64,000 bases of DNA from Eubacteriales bacterium (GCA_030526715.1 JAUNCG010000003.1:1-64000); one strand, 5' to 3'. Counted from the stretch's first letter, positions 8,462 to 18,106 are shown. The notes: generated from the letters alone by a model not told the origin. Program-made: numbers and translations.

Positions 8462-8608
8462 TATTCATTCATTTCGTAGAAGCAACACATGAGATATTGG
8501 TACATAGGATCCTCTCTTAGAAACTGTTTTTGGGCGGTGTTTTTTTGGCGCAGAAAAATATATCACAGGCACCGAAAAGGAGAATCCTGCGCAGAAAAAA
8601 GAAAGAGA

Positions 8609-8866
8609 GTGGTAAAGATCGAGAGAAGACTAGGAAAAAGATATACATATCAGAACAGAGCAGTGGCAAAAAGAACCGATTTATATAAGGAATTGATGGA
8701 ATACCAGAAGGCCGGGATCCCTCTGTGGCTGAATGGAAAACGGAGTTCTTCGGAGAGAATTGCCAGCTCCGTCCGAGAAGAAAACAATTATATGCGTGAT
8801 TACATTGTGGATCAGCAAAATCATATCTGCGGAATCGGATTTGACAGGATCAGATATCAGAAATAG
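8609..8866 (+). CDS. Small conserved-looking protein of unknown function
   Basis: I do not recognise a named family. From the GTG at 8609 it is 85 residues, starting VVKIERRLGK. It is basic at the N-terminus and contains GIPLWLNGKRSS and a helical EENNYMRDYI segment. The frame stays open upstream to an ATG at 8489, which would add 40 residues rich in Trp, Phe, Arg and Cys. That extension looks unlike a protein domain and has no ribosome binding site. The later start is therefore preferred but not certain. It is likely cytoplasmic. Confidence 0.5.
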   Translation: MVKIERRLGKRYTYQNRAVAKRTDLYKELMEYQKAGIPLWLNGKRSSSERIASSVREENNYMRDYIVDQQNHICGIGFDRIRYQK

Positions 8867-9049
8867 ATTGACGAAATCCCCCTGTGCAGTCAAAGCTTAA
8901 GTATTTGTGAAGTTTTTCTGAAAAAGTCGATTTTTGTTAGATGTATCTGATGGATTGTGTTATACTCATACTTAACTATTATAGTGCCTTTGCGTGATAT
9001 TCGGATATTGCATATCACAGGGCGATCATTATTCGGAGGTAGTCAGAAG

Positions 9050-10750
9050 ATGAAGAAAAAGACAGCGCCGATCGTGGCAGCCGTCGTTCTGGTGATCGTG
9101 GTAGCAGTCATCTATATGGTCACAGGTCTGGTTAAGAAGTATACGCCGTCATCAGAGGTGATGAGCGCAGAAGAATATTTTGGACTGACCAATACAGAGA
9201 ATGCGGCTCTGATCGTGGACAGTAAGGTGGCGGAGTATCAGGGCAGAATCTCGGATGGAATTGCATATATAGATTATGCGGCAGTGAAGGAATTACTGAA
9301 TGACCGCTTTTTCTGGGACAAAGAGGCGAATCTGATGCTGTATACGACACCGGAGGATATTATCGAGATTCCGGCAGAAGGAAAAGAGTATACGGCGGGA
9401 GGAAAGAAGCTCACAGAAAATTACGATATTGTGAAGGTGGATGGAACGATGACCTATGTGGCTCTCGATTTCGTACAGAAATACACGAATATCGAGTATT
9501 CCATGTTTCATGAGCCGGATCGTATCGTGATTCAAAGCCGCTGGGGTGAGACCGAGCTTGCCAGCATCCGCAAGAGGGCGAAGGTGCGCTATCAGGGCGG
9601 TATCAAGAGCCCGATACTCCGCGAGGTGGAGAAGAACGAGGTAGTTACGGTATTGGAGCCTATGGAGGACTGGACAGGTATCATGACGTCAGACGGTTAC
9701 ATAGGTTATATTCGTAATGATCGTTTGGTAGATATTCATACCGAGGTTCTCAAACGGGATTTTCAGGAGCCGGTATACACCAGTGTGATCAGAGACCATA
9801 AGATCAATCTGGTATGGCATCAGACGACAAGTATGGATGCGAACTACAACATCATATATGATATCGCGAGTGTGAAGGGTGTGAATGTGATCTCGCCGAC
9901 GTGGTTTACGGTTACGGATAATGAGGGAAGCGTAGATTCTCTGGCATTGGCAGATTATGTAGATACTGCTCACAGGAACGATATGGAGGTATGGGGTCTG
10001 ATCGATAACTTCAGTGAGAATATCGATTTTACGAAGCTGATGAATACGACATCTTCCAGAACGCGGATAGAGAATACGCTGATCGCTCAGTCGATAGAGT
10101 ATAATCTGGATGGAATCAATGTGGACTTCGAGAATATTCCGGAGAGCGCAGCGGACGGATATATACAGTTTATGCGAGAGCTTTCGGTAAAATGTCGGAA
10201 GAACGGACTGGTTCTTTCCGTAGACGTTCCGGTGCCGATGCCTTTTACAGAGCACTATAATCGAAAGGAGCTTGGCACCGTATGTGATTATGTCATCATC
10301 ATGGGCTATGATGAACATTATTACGGATCGGAGGAGGCCGGTTCCGTTGCCAGTCTGAGCTTTGAAAATCAGGGTATTGTAGACACGCTGACAGTAGTTC
10401 CGGCAGAGAAGATCATCAGCGGTGTACCTTTCTACACTCGCCTGTGGAATACCACGATCAATGCGGACGGTACAAAGAATGTGACCAGTGAAGCTATGGG
10501 TATGGCTGCTGCGAAGCAGGTATTGTCGAATAATGATGTGGAAGCGGTATGGGATGAGAGCACCGGTCAGAACTATGCGGAGTTTGAGGGAGATGACGGC
10601 TCATTGTATCAGATCTGGCTGGAGGATACGAAGTCTCTGGAAGAGAAGCTCACGCTTGTCAAAGATTATCAACTGGCGGGCGTGGCGGCATGGAAGCTGG
10701 GCTTTGAGACAGATTCCGTCTGGGATGTCATTTTGAAGTATGTAAGCTGA
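9050..10750 (+). CDS. Membrane-anchored GH18 glycosidase with SH3-like domain (SleL/YaaH-like)
   Basis: This 566-residue protein has an N-terminal membrane anchor (about 5-27), a copper-amine-oxidase-N-like region (about 60-160), an SH3-like stretch (about 170-225) and a GH18 barrel to the end. The catalytic signature is DGINVDFE, with the acid Glu at residue 361. Bacillus relatives cut N-acetylglucosaminyl bonds in spore cortex peptidoglycan. ATG at 9050 follows CGGAGG; an upstream in-frame ATG at 8957 lacks a site. A TATACT -10 lies at 8961-8966 with only a poor -35. The cwlD-like gene follows, which supports a wall or spore role. Confidence 0.82.
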   Translation: MKKKTAPIVAAVVLVIVVAVIYMVTGLVKKYTPSSEVMSAEEYFGLTNTENAALIVDSKVAEYQGRISDGIAYIDYAAVKELLNDRFFWDKEANLMLYTTPEDIIEIPAEGKEYTAGGKKLTENYDIVKVDGTMTYVALDFVQKYTNIEYSMFHEPDRIVIQSRWGETELASIRKRAKVRYQGGIKSPILREVEKNEVVTVLEPMEDWTGIMTSDGYIGYIRNDRLVDIHTEVLKRDFQEPVYTSVIRDHKINLVWHQTTSMDANYNIIYDIASVKGVNVISPTWFTVTDNEGSVDSLALADYVDTAHRNDMEVWGLIDNFSENIDFTKLMNTTSSRTRIENTLIAQSIEYNLDGINVDFENIPESAADGYIQFMRELSVKCRKNGLVLSVDVPVPMPFTEHYNRKELGTVCDYVIIMGYDEHYYGSEEAGSVASLSFENQGIVDTLTVVPAEKIISGVPFYTRLWNTTINADGTKNVTSEAMGMAAAKQVLSNNDVEAVWDESTGQNYAEFEGDDGSLYQIWLEDTKSLEEKLTLVKDYQLAGVAAWKLGFETDSVWDVILKYVS

Positions 10751-10855
10751 GCATGTATCGTTATTGCGAACCGTGGTGATTTGCCGGAAGCTCCGGCTGA
10801 TAGCAACATCCGGCTAATAGGAACGTATGGAATTGTAAGCTATGATTCAAAAGAG

Positions 10856-10896
10856 ACCTTCGCGGCATATACTTAATTAGAATATGTCGCGGAGGT
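10856..10896 (+). promoter_or_regulatory. Hairpin that covers the cwlD ribosome binding site
   Basis: A 15-bp stem (10856-10870 with 10882-10896, two G-U pairs, 11-nt loop) contains the GGAGG (10891-10895) used by the next gene, and ATTTTT follows. It could be a terminator for the GH18 gene, a translation-limiting structure for cwlD, or both. Confidence 0.6.
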
Positions 10897-10902
10897 ATTT
10901 TT

Positions 10903-11613
10903 ATGAGAAAATACAGACGAAAAATGGAGCTGTGTATGACCCTGCTTGTGCTGATCTGTTCTTTCTGCATAGGGCGTCTTGGAGCCAAAATGAAGGCTGA
11001 ACCGGAGGCGGCGGGATCTCACATCATAACGGAAACCATCAAAAGCTGCATTGTGATCGATGCAGGCCACGGAGGGTTTGACTCCGGAAAGATCGGTGTG
11101 GGAGGAATACTTGAGAAGGATATCAATCTGAGCATTGCCCGGAAGCTTCAGAAGCTGTTGGAGGCAGAACATCTGGAGGTGCGGATGACGCGTGAGGAGG
11201 ATGAAGGACTTGCGGGAAGAGAGGAAGATAGAAGAAAACAAAAAGATATGAGACAGAGAGTGGAGAGGATCAATTCCACAAAGCCTGAGCTGGCAGTCAG
11301 CATCCATCAGAACAGCTATACAGACAGCGCGGTCTGCGGTCCTCAGGTATTTTATTATGGCAATTCCGAGGAAGGGAAAAGGATGGCGAAAATATTACAG
11401 GATACGATAAATTCAGAGCTTGCGATTCCACATCCACGCAGGGAGAAGAGCAATATGGAATACTATCTTCTGCGCAGAACCGCGGTTCCCACGGTGATCA
11501 TTGAATGTGGCTTTCTGAGCAATCCGGAGGAAGAAGGGAAGCTGAAGACAGAAGAATATCAGGAGCAGGTGGCAGCTTCCATCTGTCATGGCATTTTGAA
11601 GTGTCTGGACTAA
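10903..11613 (+). CDS. cwlD: N-acetylmuramoyl-L-alanine amidase, CwlD-like
   Basis: Zinc amidase (Amidase_3) that removes the peptide from muramic acid. The 236-residue protein starts with a signal anchor (about 8-27). The zinc ligands are in VIDAGHGG, the Glu of GILEKDINL and SIHQN; the catalytic Glu is in VIIECGFLSN. Length, single-domain build and anchor match CwlD, which starts muramic-delta-lactam formation in spore cortex. Its ribosome binding site is inside a stable hairpin. Confidence 0.85.
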   Translation: MRKYRRKMELCMTLLVLICSFCIGRLGAKMKAEPEAAGSHIITETIKSCIVIDAGHGGFDSGKIGVGGILEKDINLSIARKLQKLLEAEHLEVRMTREEDEGLAGREEDRRKQKDMRQRVERINSTKPELAVSIHQNSYTDSAVCGPQVFYYGNSEEGKRMAKILQDTINSELAIPHPRREKSNMEYYLLRRTAVPTVIIECGFLSNPEEEGKLKTEEYQEQVAASICHGILKCLD

Positions 11614-11704
11614 AGGAAACATTGTCATAAGGAAAAGAATATGATATACTGTTCGTGGATTTATGAAAGTGAAAGCAATAGGAAGAGAAAGAAGCGGGAG
11701 AAAG

Positions 11705-12751
11705 ATGGATACGATCATCTTAGACATGAGAGACGGTATAGAGGAGAACGGAATACACAGAGCCGGTGAGATTCTCAAAAGCGGCGGATTGGTGGCGTTC
11801 CCTACAGAGACGGTCTATGGACTTGGGGCGGATGCGCTGAATGCAGAGGCAGCGGCGAAGATCTATCAGGCCAAGGGCAGACCGTCGGATAATCCTCTGA
11901 TCGTTCACATTGCAGATGTGGAAGCGCTGGATCGGATCGCAGCGAAGATACCGGAGGAGGCTCGGAAGCTGGCTAAGGCATTTTGGCCGGGACCTTTGAC
12001 CATGATTTTTCAGAAGACTCCCACAGTCCCTTATGGGACGACCGGCGGTCTGGATACGGTGGCGGTGCGCATGCCGGATCATGAGATTGCGCTGGCGCTG
12101 ATCCGCAGCGGAGGCGGATATATCGCGGCTCCCAGTGCGAATACTTCAGGCAGACCCAGTCCCACGACTGCGCAGCATGTGGCGGAGGATATGAACGGAA
12201 GGATCGACATGATTCTGGATGGCGGACACGCGGGAATCGGTGTGGAATCTACGATCGTCGATCTGAGCGGGGAGGTTCCCATGATTCTGCGTCCGGGCTA
12301 TATTAATCGAGCTATGCTGGAGCAGGTGATCGGACCGGTGGAGGTGGATCCTACACTGTTGAGCGCCACGGCGAAAGGACGGCCGAAGGCACCCGGGATG
12401 AGATATAAGCACTATGCCCCCAAAGCGGATATGATGATCGTAGAGGGAGAGCAGGAAGCCGTGATTCGTAAGATCAACGAGCTGGTCAAAGAAGAGCTGA
12501 GCAGAGGAGGCCGTCCGGGGATCATTGCATCAGATGAGAGCAGAGCTCGCTATCATCAGGGTGTGATAAGATCTATGGGCAGCCGCAGTGATGAGCTTAG
12601 CATTTCCGGTCATCTATACGAAGTGCTCAGAGAGTTTGATACGGAGAATGTTACGAAGATATTTTCGGAGGCATTCGATACCCCTGACATGGGGATGGCG
12701 ATTATGAACCGTCTGATGAAGGCGGCAGGTCACCAGATTCTTCAGGTATAG
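11705..12751 (+). CDS. tsaC: Threonylcarbamoyl-AMP synthase (Sua5/YwlC type)
   Basis: Makes threonylcarbamoyl-AMP from Thr, bicarbonate and ATP for the t6A37 modification of ANN-reading tRNAs. The YrdC core shows GGLVAFPTETVYGLG and KGRPSDNPLIVHI. The 348-residue length includes the C-terminal Sua5 domain after residue about 215, including PGMRYKHYAPKA in the linker. ATG at 11705 is chosen because the protein then begins MDTIIL; an earlier in-frame ATG at 11663 lacks homology-like sequence. The order with the phosphatase-like gene and rpiB matches Bacillus ywlC-ywlE-ywlF. Confidence 0.92.
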   Translation: MDTIILDMRDGIEENGIHRAGEILKSGGLVAFPTETVYGLGADALNAEAAAKIYQAKGRPSDNPLIVHIADVEALDRIAAKIPEEARKLAKAFWPGPLTMIFQKTPTVPYGTTGGLDTVAVRMPDHEIALALIRSGGGYIAAPSANTSGRPSPTTAQHVAEDMNGRIDMILDGGHAGIGVESTIVDLSGEVPMILRPGYINRAMLEQVIGPVEVDPTLLSATAKGRPKAPGMRYKHYAPKADMMIVEGEQEAVIRKINELVKEELSRGGRPGIIASDESRARYHQGVIRSMGSRSDELSISGHLYEVLREFDTENVTKIFSEAFDTPDMGMAIMNRLMKAAGHQILQV

Positions 12752-12762
12752 AGGTTGAGGAT

Positions 12763-13221
12763 ATGAAAAAATATGATAAAGTGTTATTTGTAAGCCGAAG
12801 CGATACGTGCAGAGGACCCATGGCAGAAGCCATTATGCAGAAGCTGGTGCTTCTGGAGGACATTCTGATCGATTCGAAGGCGATGATCGCTCTGTTTCCG
12901 GAGCCGGTGAATCCGAAGGCGGCAGATGTGCTGCGAATGAACGGCTATGAGTATTCAGAGCATATGGCGCAGCAGTTCTCGGCAGATGATTTTGATGAGC
13001 GGACATTGATCCTGACCATGGAGGAGGCTCAGAAGAATAAGATATTGGAGGATTACGGCGATCGCGTCATGAACCTTTACACATTGGCGGAATATACCGG
13101 ACGCGGCGGCGATATTTATAATCCGATCGGGAAGGATTTGCCGGAATATGACAAATGCTTTCATATATTAGAAGCTATTATTCATGAAACGGTGCGTGTA
13201 CTGAAGGAGGAGAATCAATGA
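12763..13221 (+). CDS. LMW protein-tyrosine-phosphatase-like protein with altered active site
   Basis: This 152-residue protein has the fold signature of low-molecular-weight phosphatases and protein-arginine phosphatase YwlE. The P-loop, however, reads FVSRSDTCRGPMAE where the family has FVCTGNTCRSPMAE. The nucleophilic Cys of CX5R is Ser at residue 11. The general-acid Asp of the DPF/DPY loop is Asn at residue 120 (IYNPIGK). Both catalytic residues are therefore replaced, so it is probably a pseudophosphatase or a binding protein. It sits between tsaC and rpiB, exactly where ywlE sits in Bacillus, and its stop overlaps the rpiB start. Confidence 0.85.
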   Translation: MKKYDKVLFVSRSDTCRGPMAEAIMQKLVLLEDILIDSKAMIALFPEPVNPKAADVLRMNGYEYSEHMAQQFSADDFDERTLILTMEEAQKNKILEDYGDRVMNLYTLAEYTGRGGDIYNPIGKDLPEYDKCFHILEAIIHETVRVLKEENQ

Positions 13222-13646
13222 TAGCGATTGCGTGCGACCACGGTGGATATGTATTAAAGCAGGAGATCATGAAGCATCTGCAGAAGAGAGGACTGGAGTA
13301 TCAGGATTTTGGATGTGACAGCGAAGAGCCGGTAGATTATCCGATCTATGCCAGAAAGGTGACGGATGCGATCACAGGCGGAAGCTGTGACCGTGGAATT
13401 CTCATCTGCGGTACCGGAATCGGCATCTCTATTGCAGCCAACAAGGTTCACGGGATCCGCGCAGCTCTCTGCACAGATTGCTTTACGGCAGAAGCTACCA
13501 GACAGCACAACGATGCGAATATTCTTGCGCTGGGCGGCAGAGTGGTCGGACCGGGGCTGGCTTTGAAGATCGTGGATACGTTTTTAGATACGCCATTTTC
13601 GAATGCAGAGCGTCATCAGAGAAGAATCGATCTGATCGAGCCATAA
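13218..13646 (+). CDS. rpiB: Ribose-5-phosphate isomerase B
   Basis: Interconverts ribose-5-phosphate and ribulose-5-phosphate, or similar sugar phosphates. The 142 residues start IAIACDHGGY, with the phosphate- and substrate-binding HGG. The active-site Cys is in ICGTGIGISIAANK and the His/Arg region in RQHNDANILALGGR. The start ATG overlaps the preceding stop (ATGA), so the genes are translationally coupled. RpiB relatives also act on allose-6-phosphate, but the housekeeping role fits the ywl-type context. Confidence 0.93.
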   Translation: MIAIACDHGGYVLKQEIMKHLQKRGLEYQDFGCDSEEPVDYPIYARKVTDAITGGSCDRGILICGTGIGISIAANKVHGIRAALCTDCFTAEATRQHNDANILALGGRVVGPGLALKIVDTFLDTPFSNAERHQRRIDLIEP

Positions 13647-13710
13647 AGACATCATAAAGATATGGAAGCAATGGAAATTATAAGATAAAGAATTTGGGAG
13701 GATTGTACAA

Positions 13711-14340
13711 ATGGCAAAAGTAATGGTAATGGAGCATCCGTTGATTCAGCACAAGATCGGTATTATCCGTAGAACGGATACCGGATCAAGAGATTTCCGT
13801 CAAATGATCAGTGAGATCGCGATGCTGATGTGTTATGAGGCGACAAGAGATCTGAAGCTTCAGGATGTGGAGATCGAGACGCCGATCTGCAAGACGATCG
13901 TGAAGGAGCTGCAGGGTAAAAAGCTTGCGGTTGTTCCGATTCTGCGTGCAGGTATCGGTATGGTAGAAGGTATGCTGACCATGATTCCGGCAGCCAAGGT
14001 AGGACATATCGGTCTGTATCGTGATCCGGAGACGCTGAAGCCGATAGAGTATTATTGTAAACTTCCGAGAGATTGTGCGGAGCGCGAGGTGTTTGTGGTT
14101 GACCCGATGCTGGCTACAGGCGGTTCCGCAGTGGCAGCGATCCAGATGCTGAAGGATAAGGGCGTGAAGAATATCCGTTTTATGTGCATTATTGCAGCTC
14201 CGGAGGGAATTGCAGCGATGGAGAAGGCACATCCGGATGTGGATATTTATATCGGTGCGAAGGATGATCATCTGAACGAGCATGGTTACATTGTGCCGGG
14301 ACTGGGAGATGCGGGAGATCGTATCTTTGGAACGAAATAA
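13711..14340 (+). CDS. upp: Uracil phosphoribosyltransferase
   Basis: Converts uracil and PRPP to UMP in pyrimidine salvage. The 209 residues match the family length. The PRPP loop reads [14 protein letters not shown], and the uracil-binding C-terminus contains [19 protein letters not shown] lies before the ATG. It follows rpiB by 64 nt and precedes the dCMP deaminase, so it is part of a nucleotide salvage run. Confidence 0.96.
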   Translation: MAKVMVMEHPLIQHKIGIIRRTDTGSRDFRQMISEIAMLMCYEATRDLKLQDVEIETPICKTIVKELQGKKLAVVPILRAGIGMVEGMLTMIPAAKVGHIGLYRDPETLKPIEYYCKLPRDCAEREVFVVDPMLATGGSAVAAIQMLKDKGVKNIRFMCIIAAPEGIAAMEKAHPDVDIYIGAKDDHLNEHGYIVPGLGDAGDRIFGTK

Positions 14341-14405
14341 GATTCGCAGGCGGAGCACGGCGATGTGGAGCGTTCCGGGAATCGGCAGAAAGGGAGTGAA
14401 TCGTC

Positions 14406-14909
14406 ATGGAAGAAAAGAGACAGTGTACGGTACATAAAAGAGAAGATTATATATCTTGGGATGAGTATTTTATGGGAGTGGCACAGCTTACGGGTATGCG
14501 TTCTAAGGATCCGAATTCGCAGGTAGGAGCATGTATCGTGAGCAGGGATAATAAAATACTTTCTATGGGATATAATGGTTTTCCTATTGGCTGTTCAGAT
14601 GATGAATACCCTTGGACGAGAGAACCCGGAGTAGATAACAAATATTTTTACGTGACGCACAGTGAGCTGAATGCGATTTTAAATTATCGTGGAGGCAGTC
14701 TGGACGGAGCGATACTTTATGTATCGTTGTTTCCGTGCAATGAATGCGCGAAGGCGATCATTCAGGCCGGGATTCGGGAGATCGTCTATGACAGTGATAA
14801 ATATGCGGATACGCCGGCGGTGATCGCGTCCAAGCGTATGCTGAAGTCGGCACAGGTGACCTTGCGTAAATATAAGAGAAGCGGCAGGGAAGTGCATCTC
14901 ACTCTGTAG
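14406..14909 (+). CDS. comEB: dCMP deaminase (ComEB-like)
   Basis: Zinc enzyme that deaminates dCMP to dUMP for thymidylate synthesis. The 167 residues show SQVGACIV, GYNGFPIGC, the catalytic THSELNAI (His zinc ligand and Glu proton shuttle; Ser replaces the more common Ala) and the zinc pair in FPCNECAK. The gene stands 66 nt after upp with GGGAG before the ATG. ComEB is named for its neighbour in Bacillus competence operons; no competence genes are nearby. Confidence 0.92.
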   Translation: MEEKRQCTVHKREDYISWDEYFMGVAQLTGMRSKDPNSQVGACIVSRDNKILSMGYNGFPIGCSDDEYPWTREPGVDNKYFYVTHSELNAILNYRGGSLDGAILYVSLFPCNECAKAIIQAGIREIVYDSDKYADTPAVIASKRMLKSAQVTLRKYKRSGREVHLTL

Positions 14910-14959
14910 TAGGAGTGTCATTTTCTATGAGGATGATAATAGATATAGGAAGTACAAAA

Positions 14960-14991
14960 AGAGGATGTGGACTTAGTGTTCCACATCCTCT
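14960..14991 (-). terminator. Terminator of the DUF402/phosphorylase operon
   Basis: A 12-bp perfect stem (14960-14971 with 14980-14991) is followed on the minus strand by CTTTTTG. The DUF402 stop codon lies in the 8-nt loop. On the plus strand the T tract is poor, so it mainly serves the minus strand. Confidence 0.8.
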
Positions 14992-15452
14992 ATGTATTTA
15001 CAGAGTGTCGGGAAATCCCCGCGGTAGATGAGCTGCAGCAGCTCGTTGAGCCGATGAAGCGCGGTCAGCAGAAGCTCCTCGGAAATCATATTCTGAGACC
15101 GGGCGTCAGCCAGCTCATCCAGATCAACGACATGAATCGTATGATCCGGATAAATGAGTACGTCGGCGAGAAGATCCGTCATAATATAGGTGTCCGTATC
15201 GGGATCGTAGGTATGAGTGATGATATCACAATACCAGCAGATCAGCCGATCCTCGTGATCGTAGAATTTACTGATCTTGATCCCCTTGTCCCAGAAGAAA
15301 GCCGACAGACCGCGGGCAAGTTCCTTTTTGGGATGAAGCGTGTTCCAACTCGTGATCAGAAGCCGGTCATCACGGTAAATGAATTCATCCTTATCCAAAA
15401 GGACACATTCGTCCGGAATGAGGCGTTTACGATAAAGAATCGGTTTCTTCAT
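14973..15452 (-). CDS. DUF402 domain protein
   Basis: This 159-residue cytoplasmic protein has the DUF402 pattern: DRLICWYCDI, a TDLLADVLIYPD strand pair, and VVDLDELADA with metal-binding acidic residues. Known relatives are nucleoside phosphate hydrolases or cyclases of the FomD type, but the role of this member is not known. It starts 7 nt after the GH94 phosphorylase stop, so the two are co-transcribed. Its last codons form one arm of the terminator. Confidence 0.8.
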   Translation of the reverse strand: MKKPILYRKRLIPDECVLLDKDEFIYRDDRLLITSWNTLHPKKELARGLSAFFWDKGIKISKFYDHEDRLICWYCDIITHTYDPDTDTYIMTDLLADVLIYPDHTIHVVDLDELADARSQNMISEELLLTALHRLNELLQLIYRGDFPTLCKYIEDVEH

Positions 15453-15459
15453 AGGCTTC

Positions 15460-17895
15460 CTACCCCAAAATAACAGTTACGTGATAGTCTTTTTTGTTTT
15501 TCTCTATAGGAATCAAAGTGCCGGTCACAGACTGTCCGTCTACTGTCATAGAGACAACGCCTTTTTCTACATGGTTCGGGTTCTGTACCTCAATATGATA
15601 GAGAGCACCGCGATATTCACGGGTAACCGTAAAGCCATCCAGCTCGGAAGGAATGCACGGATCCACATGCAGTCCGTCATAATCAGGCTGAATACCCAGA
15701 ATATACTGAGAAACATTGACAAAGGTCCATGCGGCGGTACCGGTGAGCCAGCTATTCTTTGCTTCACCATGACGCACAGCATCGGCACCGGCTACCATCT
15801 GGGAATATACATAGGGCTCGGTGCGGTGTATCTCGCTGATATCCTCAATATATGCCGGACAGGTCTTGCGATATACATCAAATGCGCGGTTACCGCGTCC
15901 GATCACGGTCTCTGCGATGGAGATCCATGGATTGTTATGACAGAAGATGCCAGCATTCTCTTTATATCCCGGCGGATAAGAGGAAATCTCTCCGAGATTG
16001 ACATAATATCTGGAATATGCAGGCTGCAGCAGCATAACACCATATTTCGTATCGAGATGCTTTTCTACAGAATCCAGCGCCTTCTGTGCCTCACCGGTCT
16101 CAGTACCGATGCCTGCGATAACACAGAAGCCCTGAGGCTCGATAAAGATCTTACCCTCCTCACACTCCTTAGATCCGATCTTTGCGCCGAAGGCGTCATA
16201 GGCGCGGACAAACCATTCTCCGTCCCAGCCGGCCTCCATAACAGCTTTTTCCATCTCGGCCACTTCCTTGAGCGCCTGCTCCTGTTTCTCATACTCGCCC
16301 ATCAATTCGCAGAGCTTTGCAAATTCACGACCGTATTTCACAAACATTCCGGCGATGAATACGGATTCCGCCACGGGTCCCTCGCTGGGACCGAAGGTCT
16401 GGAAAGATTCCCCCGGAACCTCGGAAAAGCAGTTCAGGTTCAGGCAGTCATTCCAGTCTGCACGCCCGATCAGAGGCAGCTTGTGCGGCCCCTTATGCTC
16501 CACAGTAAAGCGGAAAGAGCGGTTCAGATGCTCAAAGAGCGTCTGCGCCTTACTCTCGTCATTGTCAAAAGGAACCATTTCCTTCAGAATACTCAGATCA
16601 CCGGTCTCGCGGATATAAGCGCCGGTACCGGCGATCAGCCACAGAGGATCGTCATTAAATCCGCTTCCGATATCAGAATTCCCCTTCTTCGTCAGAGGCT
16701 GATACTGATGATATGCACTGCCATCCTCAAACTGTGTGGAAGCGATGTCGATAATACGCTCTCTGGCACGCTCCGGAATCAGATGCACAAAGCCCAGCAG
16801 ATCCTGACAGGAATCCCGGAAGCCCATGCCTCGCCCTGTACCGGACTCATAATAAGAAGCAGAGCGCGACATATTGAAGGTGACCATGCACTGATACTGA
16901 TGCCAGATATTTACCATACGGTTAAGCTTCGTATCAGAGGAGGTAAGGGTATATTTGGAAAGCAGCTTATTCCAGTGCGATGCCAGCTGCGCAAGTGCGG
17001 CATCTACCTGCGCGTCTGTTTTATAACGCTCCAGAAGGGCGCGTGCAGGCTTCTTATTGATGACGCCCGGCGCTTCCCATTTCGCATCGACGGGATTCTC
17101 GATATAACCGAGAACAAAGATCAGAGAGGTTTCTTCCCCCGGCTGCAGGATGAGCCTGATCTGATGTGAGCCTACCGGCGACCATCCGCTTGCGACGGAA
17201 TTGCCTGCCTTTGCAGCGGTGACCACAGCCGGAGCAGCCGGCGTACCATAGGCTCCAAGGAAGGTATCACGATCGGTATCGAAACCGTCGATCTCCCGAT
17301 TTACAGAAAAAACAGCATAATGATTGCGTCGCTCGCGGTACTCCGTCTTGTGATAGATATCGGAGCCGATGACTTCCACCTCACCGATGCTCAGATTTCG
17401 CTGGAAATTCGTCATATCATCCATGGCATTCCAGAGACAGAACTCGATATAAGAGAATAAAGAGATCTCTTTGACCGCATCGGAGGTATTTTTGAGGATC
17501 AAACGGTTTACTTCACAGGTGTCATCTACGGGAACAAACGCCTGAAGAGAAGCCTGCAGTCCGTTCTTGGAAGAGGTCCAGAAGGAGTAACCCATTCCGT
17601 GACGGCATTCATAGGAATCTAATTCCGTCTTGGAAGGCTGCCAACCGGGATTCCAGATTACGCCGCCATCATTAATATAGTAGTATTTGCCGTTGCAGTC
17701 AGCCGGAATATCGTTGTAGCGATATCTGGTGATGCGCAGAAGCTTGGCATCCTTGTAGAAGCTGTATCCTCCACAGGTGTTGGATACCAGAGAAAAAAAA
17801 TCACTGCTTCCGAGATAGTTGATCCAAGGCAGCGGTGTTCTGGGAGTTGTGATCACATACTCTTTACGAGTATCGTCAAAATGTCCGAATTTCAT
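15460..17895 (-). CDS. GH94 cellobiose phosphorylase
   Basis: Phosphorolysis of cellobiose, or a related beta-glucoside, to glucose-1-phosphate and glucose. Taking MKFGHF as start (GGAGG 6 nt before) gives 811 residues, the usual length of cellobiose phosphorylases. The N-terminal region matches the family ([25 protein letters not shown]). The catalytic part has [14 protein letters not shown] with the proton-donor Asp region, and [10 protein letters not shown]. No signal peptide, so it acts on imported sugar. A LacI regulator is transcribed divergently, with operator-like palindromes at both starts. Other GH94 specificities cannot be excluded. Confidence 0.85.
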   Translation of the reverse strand: MKFGHFDDTRKEYVITTPRTPLPWINYLGSSDFFSLVSNTCGGYSFYKDAKLLRITRYRYNDIPADCNGKYYYINDGGVIWNPGWQPSKTELDSYECRHGMGYSFWTSSKNGLQASLQAFVPVDDTCEVNRLILKNTSDAVKEISLFSYIEFCLWNAMDDMTNFQRNLSIGEVEVIGSDIYHKTEYRERRNHYAVFSVNREIDGFDTDRDTFLGAYGTPAAPAVVTAAKAGNSVASGWSPVGSHQIRLILQPGEETSLIFVLGYIENPVDAKWEAPGVINKKPARALLERYKTDAQVDAALAQLASHWNKLLSKYTLTSSDTKLNRMVNIWHQYQCMVTFNMSRSASYYESGTGRGMGFRDSCQDLLGFVHLIPERARERIIDIASTQFEDGSAYHQYQPLTKKGNSDIGSGFNDDPLWLIAGTGAYIRETGDLSILKEMVPFDNDESKAQTLFEHLNRSFRFTVEHKGPHKLPLIGRADWNDCLNLNCFSEVPGESFQTFGPSEGPVAESVFIAGMFVKYGREFAKLCELMGEYEKQEQALKEVAEMEKAVMEAGWDGEWFVRAYDAFGAKIGSKECEEGKIFIEPQGFCVIAGIGTETGEAQKALDSVEKHLDTKYGVMLLQPAYSRYYVNLGEISSYPPGYKENAGIFCHNNPWISIAETVIGRGNRAFDVYRKTCPAYIEDISEIHRTEPYVYSQMVAGADAVRHGEAKNSWLTGTAAWTFVNVSQYILGIQPDYDGLHVDPCIPSELDGFTVTREYRGALYHIEVQNPNHVEKGVVSMTVDGQSVTGTLIPIEKNKKDYHVTVILG

Positions 17896-17932
17896 AACGT
17901 CCTCCATTTTCTGAATTGAAATCATATCGTTA

Positions 17933-17947
17933 TTGAAAACGATTAAG
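17933..17947. promoter_or_regulatory. LacI-type operator at the phosphorylase start
   Basis: TTGAAAACGATTAAG shares AAAACGATT with the site at 18144-18157. It lies between the minus-strand promoter and the phosphorylase start, a roadblock position. Its symmetry is weaker than that of the other site. Confidence 0.45.
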
Positions 17948-17982
17948 TAACGGTGTAAAAAATAAAAACAAGATTTTAGTTC

Positions 17983-18011
17983 AGTATAATATAGCCATCT
18001 CTGAAAAGCAA
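17983..18011 (-). promoter_or_regulatory. Promoter for the phosphorylase operon
   Basis: On the minus strand TTGCTT (18006-18011), 17-nt spacer, TATACT (17983-17988). Confidence 0.55.
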
Positions 18012-18106
18012 TAGAAAATATGATGACATATTAGGTGAAAAATACACAAAAAATGCAGATCAAAACTGTCAAATAGGACAGTCTGACGAAAAAAGGGAAA
18101 TAAACA

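Noticed and set aside
15481-17169. Long plus-strand frame opposite the GH94 phosphorylase
   Set aside because: Shadow of the phosphorylase coding strand; no recognisable domain and no start signal.
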